Assembly (NCBI RefSeq): GCF_041734735.1
Contig: NC_134900.1
Location: 39,271,954 to 39,335,953 of the forward strand
Reading direction: 5' to 3'
From: Babylonia areolata
Lineage: Eukaryota > Mollusca > Gastropoda > Neogastropoda > Buccinidae
DNA: 64,000 bases
The notes under the pieces are model-generated. The model searched no databases, was not told the origin of the DNA, and worked only from the letters and a program-made list of their open reading frames with translations. Both the position numbers and the translations under genes were made by a program. Of the stretch, positions 33,260 through 45,224 are shown one piece after another. Positions within the stretch are counted from its first letter, which is position 1. Each line of letters opens with the position of its first letter.

Positions 33260-33480
33260 ACATGCTTGTTACATTTTGTTCATTGTGTACTATAGCCATG
33301 ACATAATATTTCTAACAGTAATTACAGAACTTGGGTAACTTTTTTTATAGCCATAACATGCTTGCTACGTATTGTTAATTGTATGTTATAGCCATGACAT
33401 AATAATTTCTAACAGTAATTAAGAATTTTTGTCCCTTTTTATTGCCATAACATGTTTGTTACATTTTTTTTAAACAGCCA
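33260..33480. repeat. Diverged tandem repeat, about 100-bp unit, 2-3 copies
   Basis: Repeated blocks TATAGCCATGACATAATA, TTTCTAACAGTAATTA and CATAACATGCTTGCTAC. Confidence 0.75.
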
Positions 33481-33744
33481 TGATAAAATTTTGGATACAT
33501 GTTCATTAGAAAATGTCCTTTACAAAATAATTGTTCCATTGCATGTATTTTAAAATACTTTGATCAACCAGCATATTTTGTCTTTATTGCTGTAGACTGG
33601 TGAGTAGTTCTGACCCCTTATGAAAGGTGGCAGCCTGTTTGTGCCCCCGTTGGTTTTTACCCTGGGGTAAAATCTGGCTGGTCCACACTGACCCTGGGGT
33701 GTGTGTAGACCAGTCTGGAATGACAACTGGGGGTAAACTTGACT

Positions 33745-34580
33745 TGGTCAGAACTGAACACCCAGGTTGGATGATACCCCAGTCCCCCTTCATGGACGTC
33801 AGAACTGAACACCCTGGTTGGATGATACCCCAGTCCCTCTTCATGGACGTCAGAACTGAACACCCAGGTTGGATGATACCCCAGTACCTCTTCATGGACA
33901 TCAGAACTGAACACCCTGGTTGGATGATACCCCAGTACCTCTTCATGGACATCAGAACTGAACACCCTGGTTGGATGATACCCCAGTACCTCTTCATGGA
34001 CGTCAGAACTGAACACCCTGGTTGGGTGATACCCCAGTCCCTCTTCATGGAGGTCAGAACTGAACATCCTGGTTGGATGATACCCCAGTCCCTCTTCATG
34101 GACGTCAGAACTGAACACCCTGGTTGGGTGATACCCCAGTACCTCTCTTCATGGACGTCAGAACTGAACACCCTGGTTGGGTGATACCTCAGTACCTCTT
34201 CATGGACGTCAGAACTGAACACCCTGGTTGGATGATACCCCAGTCCCTCTTCATGGACGTCAGAACTGAACACCCTGGTTGGGTGATACCCCAGTCCCTC
34301 TTCATAGACGTGGAGGTCAGAACTGAACACCCTGGTTGGATGATACCCCAGTACCTCTTCATGGACGTCAGAACTGAACACCCTGGTTGGATGATACCCC
34401 AGTCCCTCTTCATGGACGTCAGAACTGAACACCCTGGTTGGATGATACCCCAGTCCCTCTTCATGGACGTCAGAACTGAACACCCTGGTTGGATGATACC
34501 CCAGTCCCTCTTCATGGACGTCAGAACTGAACACCCTGGTTGGATGATACCCCAGTCCCTCTTCATGGACGTGGAGGTCA
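33745..34580. repeat. Minisatellite, 51-bp unit, about 16 copies
   Basis: Units of GTCAGAACTGAACACCCTGG plus TTGGATGATACCCCAGTCCC and TCTTCATGGAC. The unit is a multiple of three, giving long frames on both strands (up to 354 codons) that are repeat artefacts. Confidence 0.94.
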
Positions 34581-34714
34581 TTCCAGTGTAGCTTGAAATG
34601 ACGGACAGGGGTAAAATTGTCCCAGTTACAATCAACACAGGCTATCAAAGTAGAACTGGGCCATGTTTGCTTCCATTCAGTTATAACTGAGAGGAGGGGT
34701 GTAAATGAAGGCTA

Positions 34715-34925
34715 GCTCAGAACAATGATGATGATGATGACATGGATACCTATTTAGCGCCATTCCTTGGTCAGAGACAGTGCGTGTCAAACACAGTGTA
34801 AAATGCACAACAGCCTGACTGCCTGGACAGAGCAACTGACAGCTGCCCTTCAGAGCTGATCATTTGTTTTCTGTCCTTCAGTCAGGTGTCAGTCATGCAC
34901 ACACTCCCACAGACATGGAACTCTT
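34715..34925 (-). repeat. SINE tail fragment
   Basis: ATGGATACCTATTTAGCGCC, GGTCAGAGAC, CAACAGCCTGACTGCCTGGA and GCTGATCATTTGTTTTCTGT follow the order of the 3' module at 61480-61640, at lower similarity. Confidence 0.65.
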
Positions 34926-35436
34926 TACCTGTGTGACTGTTTTGTTGAACTCTTTACCTGTATGACTGAACTCTTTACCTGTGTGACTGTTTTGTTGAAC
35001 TCTTTACCTGTATGACTGTTTTGTTGAACTCTTTACCTGTGTGACTGTTGAACTCTTTACCTGTGTGACTGTTTTGTTGAACTCTTTACCTGTGTGACTG
35101 TTTTGTTGAACTCTTTACCTGTGTGACTGTTGAACTCTTTACCTGTGTGACTGTTTTGTTGAACTCTTTACCTGTGTGACTGTTTTGTTGAACTCTTTAC
35201 CTGTGTGACTGTTGAACTCTTTACCTGTGTGACTGTTTTGTTGAACTCTTTACCTGTGTGACTGTTGAACTCTTTACCTGTGTGACTGTTTTGTTGAACT
35301 CTTTACCTGTGTGACTGTTGAACTCTTTACCTGTGTGACTGTTTTGTTGAACTCTTTACCTGTGTGACTGTTTTGTTGAACTCTTTACCTGTATGACTGT
35401 TTTGTTGAACTCTTTACCTGTGTGACTGTTTTGTTT
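34920..35436. repeat. Minisatellite, 22/29-bp units, about 19 copies
   Basis: TTGAACTCTTTACCTGTGTG plus ACTG, with or without TTTTG. The long and short units are interspersed. Confidence 0.93.
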
Positions 35437-35438
35437 AT

Positions 35439-35580
35439 CCTGCCATGTGGGCAGCCATACTTTGTTTACAGGGGTGTGCATACTGGGTATGTTTTTGTTT
35501 CCGTAACCGGCCGAACCCTGACAATGTTTACAGGATCTTTAACTTGCATATTAATCTTCTGAGTGCTTATACACATCACA
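35439..35580 (-). repeat. SINE family 1 fragment, minus strand
   Basis: The blocks GTGGGCAGCCATACTTTG, GGGGTGTGCATACTGGGTAT, AGGATCTTTAACTTGCAT and GTGCTTATACACA match the central part of the SINE at 2504-2901. Both ends are missing. Confidence 0.8.
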
Positions 35581-37200
35581 TCTAATCCTTTCTCAACAGT
35601 TTGATTAAAGCAAGCCCCTAGACAGGGGTTATTGACAGCTTGATGGGGGGGGGGGGGGGGTTAACAAGCCACAAGTGAGCCCGGGGGTCATTGAAGGCAG
35701 CCCAGAATAACTCCAGGGTAAATCCCAGCTAGGGGTTGTGAGGCTGCTGCACTGCTTTCGGTGGAACTGACTGATACTGTATCCTGATCAGTTTTGCTGG
35801 GGCTCCAGACTTGCATTGAAATGTTTGTTTATGGTAAAATTTACATGGCTTTATTTCCACCTGTGATAGAGATTGCATTTGTAACACATTTGTTATTAAG
35901 TGCAGCTTTTGTCTTCTTTCTTTGTTTTGTTGGTTGCTGTTTGGTTTTTTTGTTGTTGTTTTTTTAATATTTTGAGCAAATTTGGTTTATTTTTAGCTGA
36001 ATGCATCTCACAATGTACAATCATGAAAATAGTGACTGGAAATTATATTACACCATTTGTGGGTATGGGTGAGTATGTGAGATTTGGGAGGAAATCCATC
36101 TTTTTTTTTTTTCTTTTTTTTTCTTTTTTTTTTTTTAGAAATCTCTGGTAAAGGTGTATTTTGTTTTCATTGAGATTTATGCTTTGTTAATGTGAGATGG
36201 AGTGTTTTCTGTATTCCTCATATATGTTTTCATTATATATATATATATATATAAGGATACAGATTTTTTTTTATTGTTGAGGCCACAATATCAGAATGCT
36301 TACATTGGTTTCACAGACTCATTCAGTGCTGTCATGATCAGTCGGGGAGAAGCTGCTTTTCAGAGGAACTGAGCTGCCAACATTTCTTGTTTTTTGTTTG
36401 TTGTCATTTTTTTACTTAATAATAATAATGATAATAACAATAATGATGGACATTTGTTGAGTGCTTTCCTCCCTTAAAGAGAGCTCAAAGCGCTTTACAA
36501 CAAACACACACACGTGTGCGCGCTCGCGCAATAACTCACAAAAGAAAGTAGAAGAAAAGTAATGATTTGGCGCACAATAATATAAAATAGATTCAGAGAC
36601 TACGCATATTGCATAATTACACACACACACGCACACACATACACACAACTTCACTTTTTTGGGGAGATTCATTCTTTTTATCATCGTTTTGCGTTTGTTC
36701 ATTAGTTGGGTTGTTTTCTAGAGTTAACTTGATTACTTCCTCTCTTTCTCTGTCTGTCTCTGTCTTTCTCTCTGTCTTTCTCTCTCTCTTACTCCCTCAC
36801 TCTGTCTCTCTCAGTCTCCGTCTCTCTCTTTCTGTACTCTGACTAATGGAACTACGTCAGTGCAGGTATGACATTGTCGGCTGTGTTGAAAAAGGTGTCT
36901 GGTGTCATGATCAGCTGTCAACAAGCAGAAGACGAATGGAAGTGGCCCAAGTGACTCCATCCTCTTGATGCCCTGGGGGACATGAGGCAGCCACCAGAGG
37001 TCTCTGATGCTGCTTGTCTTGTGCTGTTTGCCAGCTCCCCCCAGGTAAATGTAGCTTGATTGGTTGGAAGTGACAGTTGATCAGCCCTCACTGGCCCTCT
37101 GTGATCAGCTGGTCTGTCAGCAACAGGGTTTGGTTTGAGGTACAGCCCTTCTCCTTACGTTCTCCTTGTAACTGTTCTGCGTCATGGCTGCCTTGGTCTT
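35581..37200. other. Unassigned DNA with simple repeats
   Basis: Contains an 18-base G run near 35645, T-rich tracts at 36095-36135, a (TA)n at 36235-36255 and a SINE-tail-like piece at 36405-36500 (GCTCAAAGCGCTTTACAA), followed by CA repeats and a (CT)-rich tract at 36740-36840. No coding exon is supported. Confidence 0.5.
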
Positions 37201-37204
37201 CCTC

Positions 37205-38015
37205 CCACTGTTCTTTGCCATCTGGTGTCCATCAGAGGACTACTGTTGAAGTATGTCTGGTGGTGTCCATCAAAGGACTACTGTTGAAGTATGTCTGGTG
37301 GTGTCCATCAAAGGACTACTGTTGAAGTATGTCTGGTGGTGTCCATCAGAGGACTGTTGAAGTATGTCTGGTGGTGTGTCCATCAAAGGACTACTGTTGA
37401 AGTATGTCTGGTAGTGTCCATCAAAGGACTACTGTTGAAGTATGTCTGGTGGTGTCCATCAGAGGACTGTTGAAGTATGTCTGGTGGTGTCCATCAGAGG
37501 ACTACTGTTGAAGTATGTCTGGTGGTGTGTCCATCAAAGGACTACTGTTGAAGTATGTCTGGTGGTGTCCATCAGAGGACTGTTGAAGTATGTCTGGTGG
37601 TGTCCATCAGAGGACTACTGTTGAAGTATGTCTGGTGGTGTCAATCAAAGGACTACTGTTGAAGTATGTCTGGTGGTGTCCATCAAAGGACTACTGTTGA
37701 AGTATGTCTGGTGGTGTCCATCAAAGGACTACTGTTGAAGTATGTCTGGTGGTGTCCATCAAAGGACTACTGTTGAAGTATGTCTGGTGGTGTGTCCATC
37801 AAAGGATTACTGTTGAAGTATGTCTGGTGGTGTCCATCAGAGGACTGTTGAAGTATGTCTGGTGGTGTCCATCAAAGGACTACTGTTGAAGTATGTCTGG
37901 TGGTGTCCATCAAAGGACTACTGTTGAAGTGTTTGTGGTGGTGTCCATCAAAGGACTACTGTTGAAGTGTGCGTGATGACATCCATCCAAGGACTACTGT
38001 TGAAGTATGTCTGGT
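37205..38015. repeat. Minisatellite, 33-40-bp units, about 21 copies
   Basis: Units of TGTTGAAGTATGTCTGGTGG plus TGTCCATCAAAGGACTAC; shorter units lack CTAC or similar, longer ones have TGTGTCC. Confidence 0.93.
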
Positions 38016-38319
38016 GGCAGTCTAAGGACTGTCCTGTCCAGTGCCGTCTTCTTCACCAGATCTCAGTGATGACATCACTCAGGTGTGGATGGTACTGGCC
38101 AGGTGGGGAAGGTTGGAGCCTGGGGAGGAGGGATTGGGCCACGCCTTCCTGTGCACAGCCCTGGACTCCGTGGGTATGGATTCACTGTCGTGATTGTCAT
38201 AAAAGGTTGAGATCCTTTTTTTTTCTTTTTTCTTTTTTATACTCATTTTTGTCCTTTGTACAGAATATAAAGAGTAGCTGGGTGGGGGTTAACGGTATCA
38301 GTGTTAGAAAAATCCACTA

Positions 38320-38358
<39 letters not shown>

Positions 38359-38850
38359 AGCATTTGAAAGTGTAATAGGAAAAGAGACACCCTGTTTAGC
38401 CAGGCCTTTGATGTATTTTTACACATTGACGTGTTGTGTGTACTTTGTGAAACATTGCTATGAATTCCAGCATTCCTTTTCCCGGATTCTTTCTTCCTGT
38501 GGTAGCGACAGTGAACGTTGATATTAACATATCTAGGTCCGTAGAAGATAGTGCTTTGAGCTGATAGTGTTTGAGGGGTAGGTAGTTGTTTTCTCTGCAT
38601 GTCAGTTTCTTTCCACTTTCCTCTGTGTGTCATATCAGGATCAGATGAGGGAGAGGGGGTCTTGGATTGTTCCAGACTATTCACAACCCCCTATACACAA
38701 CCTCTTTTTTTAATTCTTATGCAACATCTGATCTGATGCGCAATAACTTGTTTTGAATTTGCATACTAATAAAATAGGATTTGAGAACCACATTACTGGC
38801 GTTGTTTTTTTTGTTTTGGTGATGTGACTTGTCTCTTTATGTCTTTGTAT
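38016..38850 (+). other. Unassigned DNA with a candidate polyadenylation signal
   Basis: After a (CT)n at 38320-38354 there is AATAAA at 38768-38773, followed within 40 bases by a GT-rich stretch (GGCGTTGTTTTTTTTG). This would fit a 3' end on the plus strand, perhaps of a very long CAPS 3' UTR; there is no direct link. Confidence 0.4.
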
Positions 38851-38874
38851 TTGACGGATGTTTTGCTAGTGTCT

Positions 38875-39555
38875 GTGGTTTTTAGTGTGTGTGTTGTAAT
38901 CACTTGATGTCTGTGGTTTTTAGTGTGTGTGTTGTAATCACTTGATGTCTGTGGTTTTTAGTGTGTGTGTTGTAATCACTTGATGTCTGTGTTTTTAGTG
39001 TGTTGTAATCACTTGATATGTGTGTTTTTAGTGTGTTGTAATCACTTGATATGTGTGTTTTTTAGTGTGTTGTAATCACTTGATGTCTGTGTTTTTAGTG
39101 TGTTGTAATGACTTGATATGTGTGTTTTTAGTGTGTTGTAATCACTTGATATGTGTGTTTTTAGTGTGTTGTAATCACTTGATATGTGTGTTTTTAGTGT
39201 GTTGTAATCACTTGATATGTGTGTTTTTAGTGTGTTGTAATCACTTGATATGTGTGTTTTTAGTGTGTTGTAATCACTTGATATGTGTGTTTTTAGTGTG
39301 TTGTAATCACTTGATATGTGTGTTTTTAGTGTGTTGTAATCACTTGATATGTGTGGTTTTTAGTGTGTTGTAATCACTTGATATGTGTGTTTTTAGTGTG
39401 TTGTAATCACTTGATATGTGTGTTTTTAGTGTGTTGTAATCACTTGATATGTGTGTTTTTAGTGTGTTGTAATCACTTGATATGTGTGTTTTTAGTGTGT
39501 TGTAATCACTTGATATGTGTGTTTTTAGTGTGTTGTAATCACTTGATACGTGTGG
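38875..39555. repeat. Minisatellite, 33-bp unit, about 20 copies
   Basis: Units of TAGTGTGTTGTAATCACTTG plus ATATGTGTGTTTT; the first few units are 42-44 bp. The peptide repeat VFLVCCNHLIC is an artefact of the 33-bp period. Confidence 0.93.
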
Positions 39556-39717
39556 TTGTGTATTTACTCATGCTGACAGATTTGGACACGTAGCAGAGAT
39601 TGGTGGTAATGGTAGTAATGATTGTAATGAATTATTTTTATACAGCGTGTGACATCACATACTGCAGCTCAAAGCACTGGACACTCTCCACTCACACAAT
39701 TCATACACTGCACACTG

Positions 39718-39720
39718 ACG

Positions 39721-39763
<43 letters not shown>

Positions 39764-39782
39764 GTCACTCATAAACAGCCAT

Positions 39783-39835
<53 letters not shown>

Positions 39836-39852
39836 CACTCATAAACAGCCAT

Positions 39853-39889
<37 letters not shown>

Positions 39890-39904
39890 GTCACTCATAA
39901 ACAG

Positions 39905-39960
<56 letters not shown>

Positions 39961-40097
39961 TCAGTTCAATTATTCAAGGAGGCGTCACTGTGTTCAGACA
40001 AATCCATATACGCTGCACTTACCTGCTAAGTCAGTCATATAAACATCCACACACACACTTCTTCTTCTTCTTCTTCTTCCATATACACCCACGGTCA

Positions 40098-40132
<35 letters not shown>

Positions 40133-40255
40133 TCCACACACACACTTCTAAAAACTCCGTTTAAAAACACTTATAGTGAATAGACGTTAAACTGAAGATA
40201 AAACACTTCTTCCATATACACCCACGGTCAACCTACACACACACACACACACACA
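39718..40255. repeat. Compound (CA)n microsatellite with interspersed spacer
   Basis: Blocks of CA repeat are separated three times by GCACAGTCACTCATAAACAG. A second pair of copies is linked by CTTCCATATACACCCACGGT at 40076 and 40208. Confidence 0.92.
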
Positions 40256-40900
40256 CATAGAGCAGAAGCTGTAGAAAAAAATGGGTCACAGCAGAAGGAA
40301 AGAGGAAGGCAGTTGGTGTAAGACACTATATAGCAACGAGAACATGTATGATGAAGCTGTCATCGGTGGATTGATTTAAAAAACAATGGAAAAAAGGCAG
40401 TAAAAATGCTGACCAAGTATCCGAAAGAAACCGAGCCCAGCTGCCTGGCCAATAATTGTCAACATCTGCTTCGCGAAGCAAGCAGGGGGAACGCTCAGAC
40501 GTTTAACGTCCTTCTGTCAACACAGCCAAACATCGACCGTTTCTCTCAACCGTCACGGCAGGACAACTCCACACGTGGAAAAAGGACACTACATCGACGT
40601 GGTAAGGCCTTCCATCGATCCTTGAAGGGGAATTTTAACCCCTTGACGACTGAACCTCGGAGAAATAGGATCTGTATGGCATGTGTTTCATGTGCGTGAA
40701 TTACGCGTACTCTTCAGCTGTGTAAACTGAGTTTGCTGAGCACAAAGATGCAATCCTTGGAGGAAAACGTCCAAAGTAATGATTGGTAATTGACAGCCTG
40801 ACCCTTTTCAGTCCAATGTTACCTCAGCAAGGTGACAGACCTTCACTGTCAAGCACTCCTCAGAGCACCAATGCAGAGGTTAAAGGACAGATCCTCACAT
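40256..40900. other. Unassigned non-repetitive DNA
   Basis: A 97-codon open frame at 40406-40699 has no domain I recognise and no splice signals in good context. I see nothing else. Confidence 0.35.
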
Positions 40901-40904
40901 CTGC

Positions 40905-41915
40905 TTCAATTTGGCTGACTATGTTGGTCAGTTTGAAGTGGTCCTCTGTGTGTCTTCTGTTGGCTGACTATGATGGTCAGTTTGAAGTGGTCCTCTGTGT
41001 GTCTTCTGTTGGCTGACTATGATGGTCAGTTTGAAGTGGTCCTCTCACTCTGTGTCTTCTGTTGGCTGACTATGACGGTCAGTTTGAAGTGGTCCTCTGT
41101 GTGTCTTCTGTTGGCTGACTATGACGGTCAGTTTGAAGTGGTCCTCTTACTCTGTGTCTTCTGTTGGCTGACTATGATGGTCAGTTTGAAGTGGTCCTCT
41201 ATGTGTCTTCTGTTGGCTGACTATGTTGGTCAGTTTGAAGTGGTCCTCTGTGTGTCTTCTGTTGGCTGACTATGATGGTCAGTTTGAAGTGGTCCTCTGT
41301 GTGTCTTCTGTTGGCTGACTATGATGGTCAGTTTGAAGTGGTCCTCTGTGTGTCTTCTGTTGGCTGACTATGATGGTCAGTTTGAAGTGGTCCTCTTACT
41401 CTGTGTCTTCTGTTGGCTGACTATGATGGTCAGTTTGAAGTGGTCCTCTGTGTGTCTTCTGTTGGCTGACTATGATGGTCAGTTTGAAGTGGCCCTCTTA
41501 CTCTGTGTCTTCTGTTGGCTGACTATGTTGGTCAGTTTGAAGTGGTCCTCTGTGTGTCTTCTGTTGGCTGACTATGATGGTCAGTTTGAAGTGGTCCTCT
41601 TACTCTGTGTCTTCTGTTGGCTGACTATGATGGTCAGTTTGAAGTGGTCCTCTCACTCTGTCTTCTGTTGGCTGACTATGATGGTCAGTTTGAAGTGGTC
41701 CTCTCACTCTGTGTCTTCTGTTGGCTGACTATGATGGTCAGTTTGAAGTGGTCCTCTATGTGTCTTCTATTGGCTGACTATGATGGTCAGTTTGAAGTGG
41801 CCCTCTTACTCTGTGTCTTCTGTTGGCTGACTATGTTGGTCAGTTTGAAGTGGTCCTCTATGTGTCTTCTGTTGGCTGACTATGATGGTCAGTTTGAAGT
41901 GGTCCTCTCACTGTT
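40905..41915. repeat. Minisatellite, 49/55-bp units, about 20 copies
   Basis: Units of GACTATGATGGTCAGTTTGA, AGTGGTCCTCT and GTGTCTTCTGTTGGCT, with GTGT or CACTC/TACTC variants. It ends at 41912 and is followed by about 280 unique bases before the start of the kinase-like gene. Confidence 0.94.
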
Positions 41916-42041
41916 CAGCTGTGCACACCGGCATGTAGCGCGCAGTGTGAAGGTGTTTCACACAATGGCAAGCCATTAAAAGGAAGAGAAGAAAAGATAG
42001 AAACAGCGGCTTTCTGTTTCCTGTTTAGGTAGATTTTGGTA

Positions 42042-42077
<36 letters not shown>

Positions 42078-42198
42078 CGACCCAGTCGACCTGAACCGTT
42101 CTTCTTCTGAAGTCATTACAACACTGACGATTGAAGCAAGTAGACGCCATTTGAAAGTGTGCCCTTCAAATCCACGTGCATTTTTGACAGAGGGCCAC

Positions 42199-42295
42199 AT
42201 GACGGCGTTTATGTGTGTGAAGATGGGGTTCAATTCTTCGTCCTGCAGCGTTCTGCTGTTGTTCCTTTTCTTCTTCGGCCCTGTCTGCTCCTCAG
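42199..42295 (+). CDS. Secreted dual-kinase-like gene, exon 1 (signal peptide)
   Basis: The exon opens at ATG 42199; a second in-frame ATG at 42223 has the better context (AAGATGG) and may be the true start. It encodes MGFNSSSCSVLLLFLFFF then GPVCSS, a textbook signal peptide with a likely cleavage near VCSS. The donor is CTCCTCAG/GTCAGT, ending in phase 1 with a G that completes GAC (Asp) with exon 2 at 46345. Joined with exons 2-4 (46345-46388, 48650-48885, 50241-52326) the coding length is 2463 nt, 820 residues plus stop. A CACGTG box lies at about 42171. The link to the kinase exons rests on phase agreement and order, not on transcript data. Confidence 0.65.
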
Positions 42296-42460
42296 GTCAG
42301 TCCCACATCTGATGTGGGGGTCGTTTTATTAGTTAACTGTTTGTTGTTGTTGTTTTACTTCATCATATTACACTGTCTTTCTTCTTCGGCCCTGTCTGCT
42401 CCTCAGGTCAGTCCCACATCTGATGTGGGGGTCGTTTTATTAGTTAACTAACTGTTTGTT
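42266..42460 (+). repeat. Two-copy duplication of kinase exon 1 end, donor and intron start
   Basis: The last 26 exon bases, the donor and about 55-70 intron bases (42270-42345) recur 111 bp downstream from 42381. The copy retains CTCCTCAG/GTCAGT, so a second intact donor exists at 42406. Confidence 0.88.
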
Positions 42461-42484
42461 GTTGGTTTCTTTCTGTTTTTGATT

Positions 42485-43365
42485 TTTCACTGAGATAAGA
42501 CAGAGCTTACAGGTCAGGACGTCAGTGAAGGGCTGTCACCTCACTGAGATAAGACAGAGCTTACAGGTCAGGGTGTCAGCGAAGGGCTGTCACTTCACTG
42601 AGATAAGACAGAGCTTACAGGTCAGGGTGTCAGCGAAGGGCTGTCACCTCACTGAGATAAGACAGAGCTTACAGGTCAGGGTGTCAGCGAAGGGCTGTCA
42701 CTTCACTGAGATAAGACAGAGCTTACAGGTCAGGGTGTCAGCGAAGGGCTGTCACTTCACTGAGATAAGACAGAGCTTACAGGTCAGGATGTCAGTGAAG
42801 GGCTGTCACCTCACTGAGATAAGACAGAGCTTACAGGTCATGACGTCAGTGAAGGGCTGTCACCTCACTGAGATAAGACAGAGCTTACAAGTCAGGACGT
42901 CAGTGAAGGGCTGTCACCTCACTGAGATAAGACAGAGCTTACAAGTCAGGACGTCAGTGAAGGGCTGTCACCTCACTGAGATAAGACAGAGCTTACAAGT
43001 CAGGACGTCAGTGAAGGGCTGTCACCTCACTGAGATAAGACAGAGCTTACAGGTCAGGACGTCAGTGAAAGGCTGTCACCTCACTGAGGTAAGACAGAGC
43101 TTACAGGCCAGCATGTCAGTGAAGGGCTGTCACCTCACTGAGATAAGACAGAGCTTACAGGTCAGGGTGTCAGTGAAGGGCTGTCACCATACTGAAATAA
43201 GACAGAGCTTACAGGTCATGACGTCAGTGAAGGGCTGTCACCTCACTGAGATAAGACAGAGCTTACAAGTCAGGACGTCAGTGAAGGGCTGTCACCTCAC
43301 TGAGATAAGACAGAGTTTACATGTCAGGATGTCAGTGAAGGGCTGTCACCTCACTGAGGAAAGGC
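42485..43365. repeat. Minisatellite, 54-bp unit, about 16 copies
   Basis: Units of CACTGAGATAAGACAGAGCT, TACAGGTCAGG and GTCAGTGAAGGGCTGTCAC. Every unit carries TTACAG/GTCAGG, which could serve as donor- or acceptor-like sequence. One plus frame is open over 311 codons because the period is a multiple of three. It lies in intron 1 of the kinase-like gene. Confidence 0.93.
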
Positions 43366-44245
43366 CTCAAAGTGTAGTGATTGTAGTTCAAACTGATGTC
43401 CGACAGAACAGTTACATCCCTGAAAGGTCCTCAAAGTGCAGTGATTGTAGTTCAAACTGATGTCCAGCAGATCAGTTACCTCCCTGAAAGGTCCTCAAAG
43501 TGTAGTGATTGTAGTTCAAACTGATGTCCGGCAGATCAGTTACCTCCCTGAAAGGGCCTCAAAGTGCAGTGATTGTAGTTCAAACTGATGTCCGGCAGAA
43601 CAGTTACCTCCCTGAAAGGGCCTCAAAGTGGGCCTCAAAGTGCAGTGATTGTAGTTCAAACTGATGTCCGGCAGATCAGTTACCTCCCTGAAAGGGCCTC
43701 AAAGTGCAGTGATTGTAGTTCAAACTGATGTCCGGCAGAACAGTTACATCCCTGAAAGGTCCTCAAAGTGTAGTGATTGTAGTTCAAACTGATGTCCGGC
43801 AGATCAGTTACCTCCCTGAAAGGGCCTCAAAGTGCAGTGATTGTAGTTCAAACTGATGTCCGGCAGAACAGTTACATCCCTGAAAGGGCCTCAAAGTGCA
43901 GTGATTGTAGTTCAAACTGATGTCCGGCAGATCAGTTACCTCCCTGAAAGGGCCTCAAAGTGCAGTGATTGTAGTTCAAACTGATGTCCGACAGAACAGT
44001 TACATCCCTGAAAGGTCCTCAAAGTGCAGTGATTGTAGTTCAAACTGATGTCCGGCAGATCAGTTACCTCCCTGAAAGGGCCTCAAAGTGCAGTGATTGT
44101 AGTTCAAACTGATGTCCGGCAGATCAGTTACCTCCCTGAAAGGGCCTCAAAGTGTAGTGATTGTAGTTCAAACTGATGTCCGGCAGATCAGTTACCTCCC
44201 TGAAAGGGCCTCAAAGTGCAGTGATTGTAGTTCAAACTGACGCCA
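43365..44245. repeat. Minisatellite, about 64-bp unit, 14 copies
   Basis: Units of CTCAAAGTGCAGTGATTGTA, GTTCAAACTGATGTCCGGCA and GATCAGTTACCTCCCTGAAA. Variants CGGCAGATC and CGGCAGAAC alternate in part. Confidence 0.93.
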
Positions 44246-44254
44246 CTGATCTCC

Positions 44255-44545
44255 TTTCAAAGTTCAAACACTCGAAAGGTTCAATTCCTCGCCGGGGGCA
44301 CAATCTCTACCACCAGGCCACCGCGCTCTCCTAGCAGCTGAAGTTCAAAGTGATGCCGCCCCTATCTAATTTCACTCAACGTTCAGCAGTCTAGGGTTTA
44401 ATTCCCCGTCAGTGGGACGGTCTATACCACAAGGCCCCCGCGCCCCCTCCAGCCCAACGTTCAGCAGTCTAGGGTTTAATTCCCCGTCAGTGGGACGGTC
44501 TATACCACAAGGCCCCCGCGTCCCCTCCAGCCCCCGTGACATCCA
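44255..44545 (-). repeat. tRNA-like repeat fragment and a 78-bp duplication
   Basis: On the minus strand, GCGGTGGCCTGGTGGTAGAG and GGAATTGAACC (44268-44325) resemble tRNA A and B boxes. A related piece (GTGGTATAGACC, GGGGAATTAAACCC) is present twice in tandem at 44390-44545. It is likely another tRNA-derived SINE, partly duplicated. Confidence 0.5.
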
Positions 44546-45050
44546 GGGTGAGGCCAGGCAACGTGGGAAGCTGACAGGTTTACATTGACAATCGATGTTG
44601 ATCATAGTTTGACACATGGCGCGTATACACATGTAATTACATAGGTGAACGAAATTGATTGGCTTCTTGTTATTTCAGCCCCCCCACCCCACCCCCACCC
44701 CCACCCTCTCTCTGCCTTTCTCTCTGTCTGTCTGTCTCTCTCTCTCGTCTGTCTGTAGGCCTTAGTTCTTTCCCTTGAAGTGGTTAGAGGAATTGTGTTT
44801 TCAGTATCAAGTTAAGCGTGTATGTTGAATGTGAAAGACTGACCAACTTATGTTGATGATGATGATGATGACGATGATAATGATGATGATTGACGCCCAA
44901 AGACCTTCGGATGGTGAAACAGCAATATGGCCGCTGTGTGTCGGTCACGTGACCCAGAGGTGACATGGTGCTATTTCATGCCAGCTTGAGTGTTTGATTT
45001 TATCATTATCACTTTCATATTTCCCTTTATAACGCGCGCGCGTGCACACA

Positions 45051-45086
<36 letters not shown>

Positions 45087-45224
45087 ACAGGACAAGACTG
45101 TCTTTCATCAGTCAGTTTTTAATGATGAAGGTGATGACAGACCACAGAAACACTCTACAAGTAAAGTGGAACTTTCAGTTCTGAGTAAAGAAAACTTTCT
45201 ACGCTAGCTATGTGTCCAGAATCA
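44546..45224. other. Unassigned intron DNA with simple repeats
   Basis: A C-rich tract at 44680-44705, (ATG)n at 44845-44890 and (CA)n(GA)n at 45045-45090; otherwise nothing seen. Confidence 0.5.

Noticed and set aside
33584-34648. 354-codon minus frame with a regular peptide repeat
   Set aside because: The 51-bp array period is a multiple of three and lacks stops on both strands; there are no splice signals or unique domain.
40406-40699. 97-codon plus frame
   Set aside because: Unique sequence but no recognisable domain, no supporting splice signals and no neighbouring exon.
42525-43460. 311-codon frame with 18-residue repeats near the signal-peptide exon
   Set aside because: A 54-bp intronic array. 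I considered it as a coding repeat of the kinase-like gene, but phase and splice sites join exon 1 to the exon at 46345 instead.
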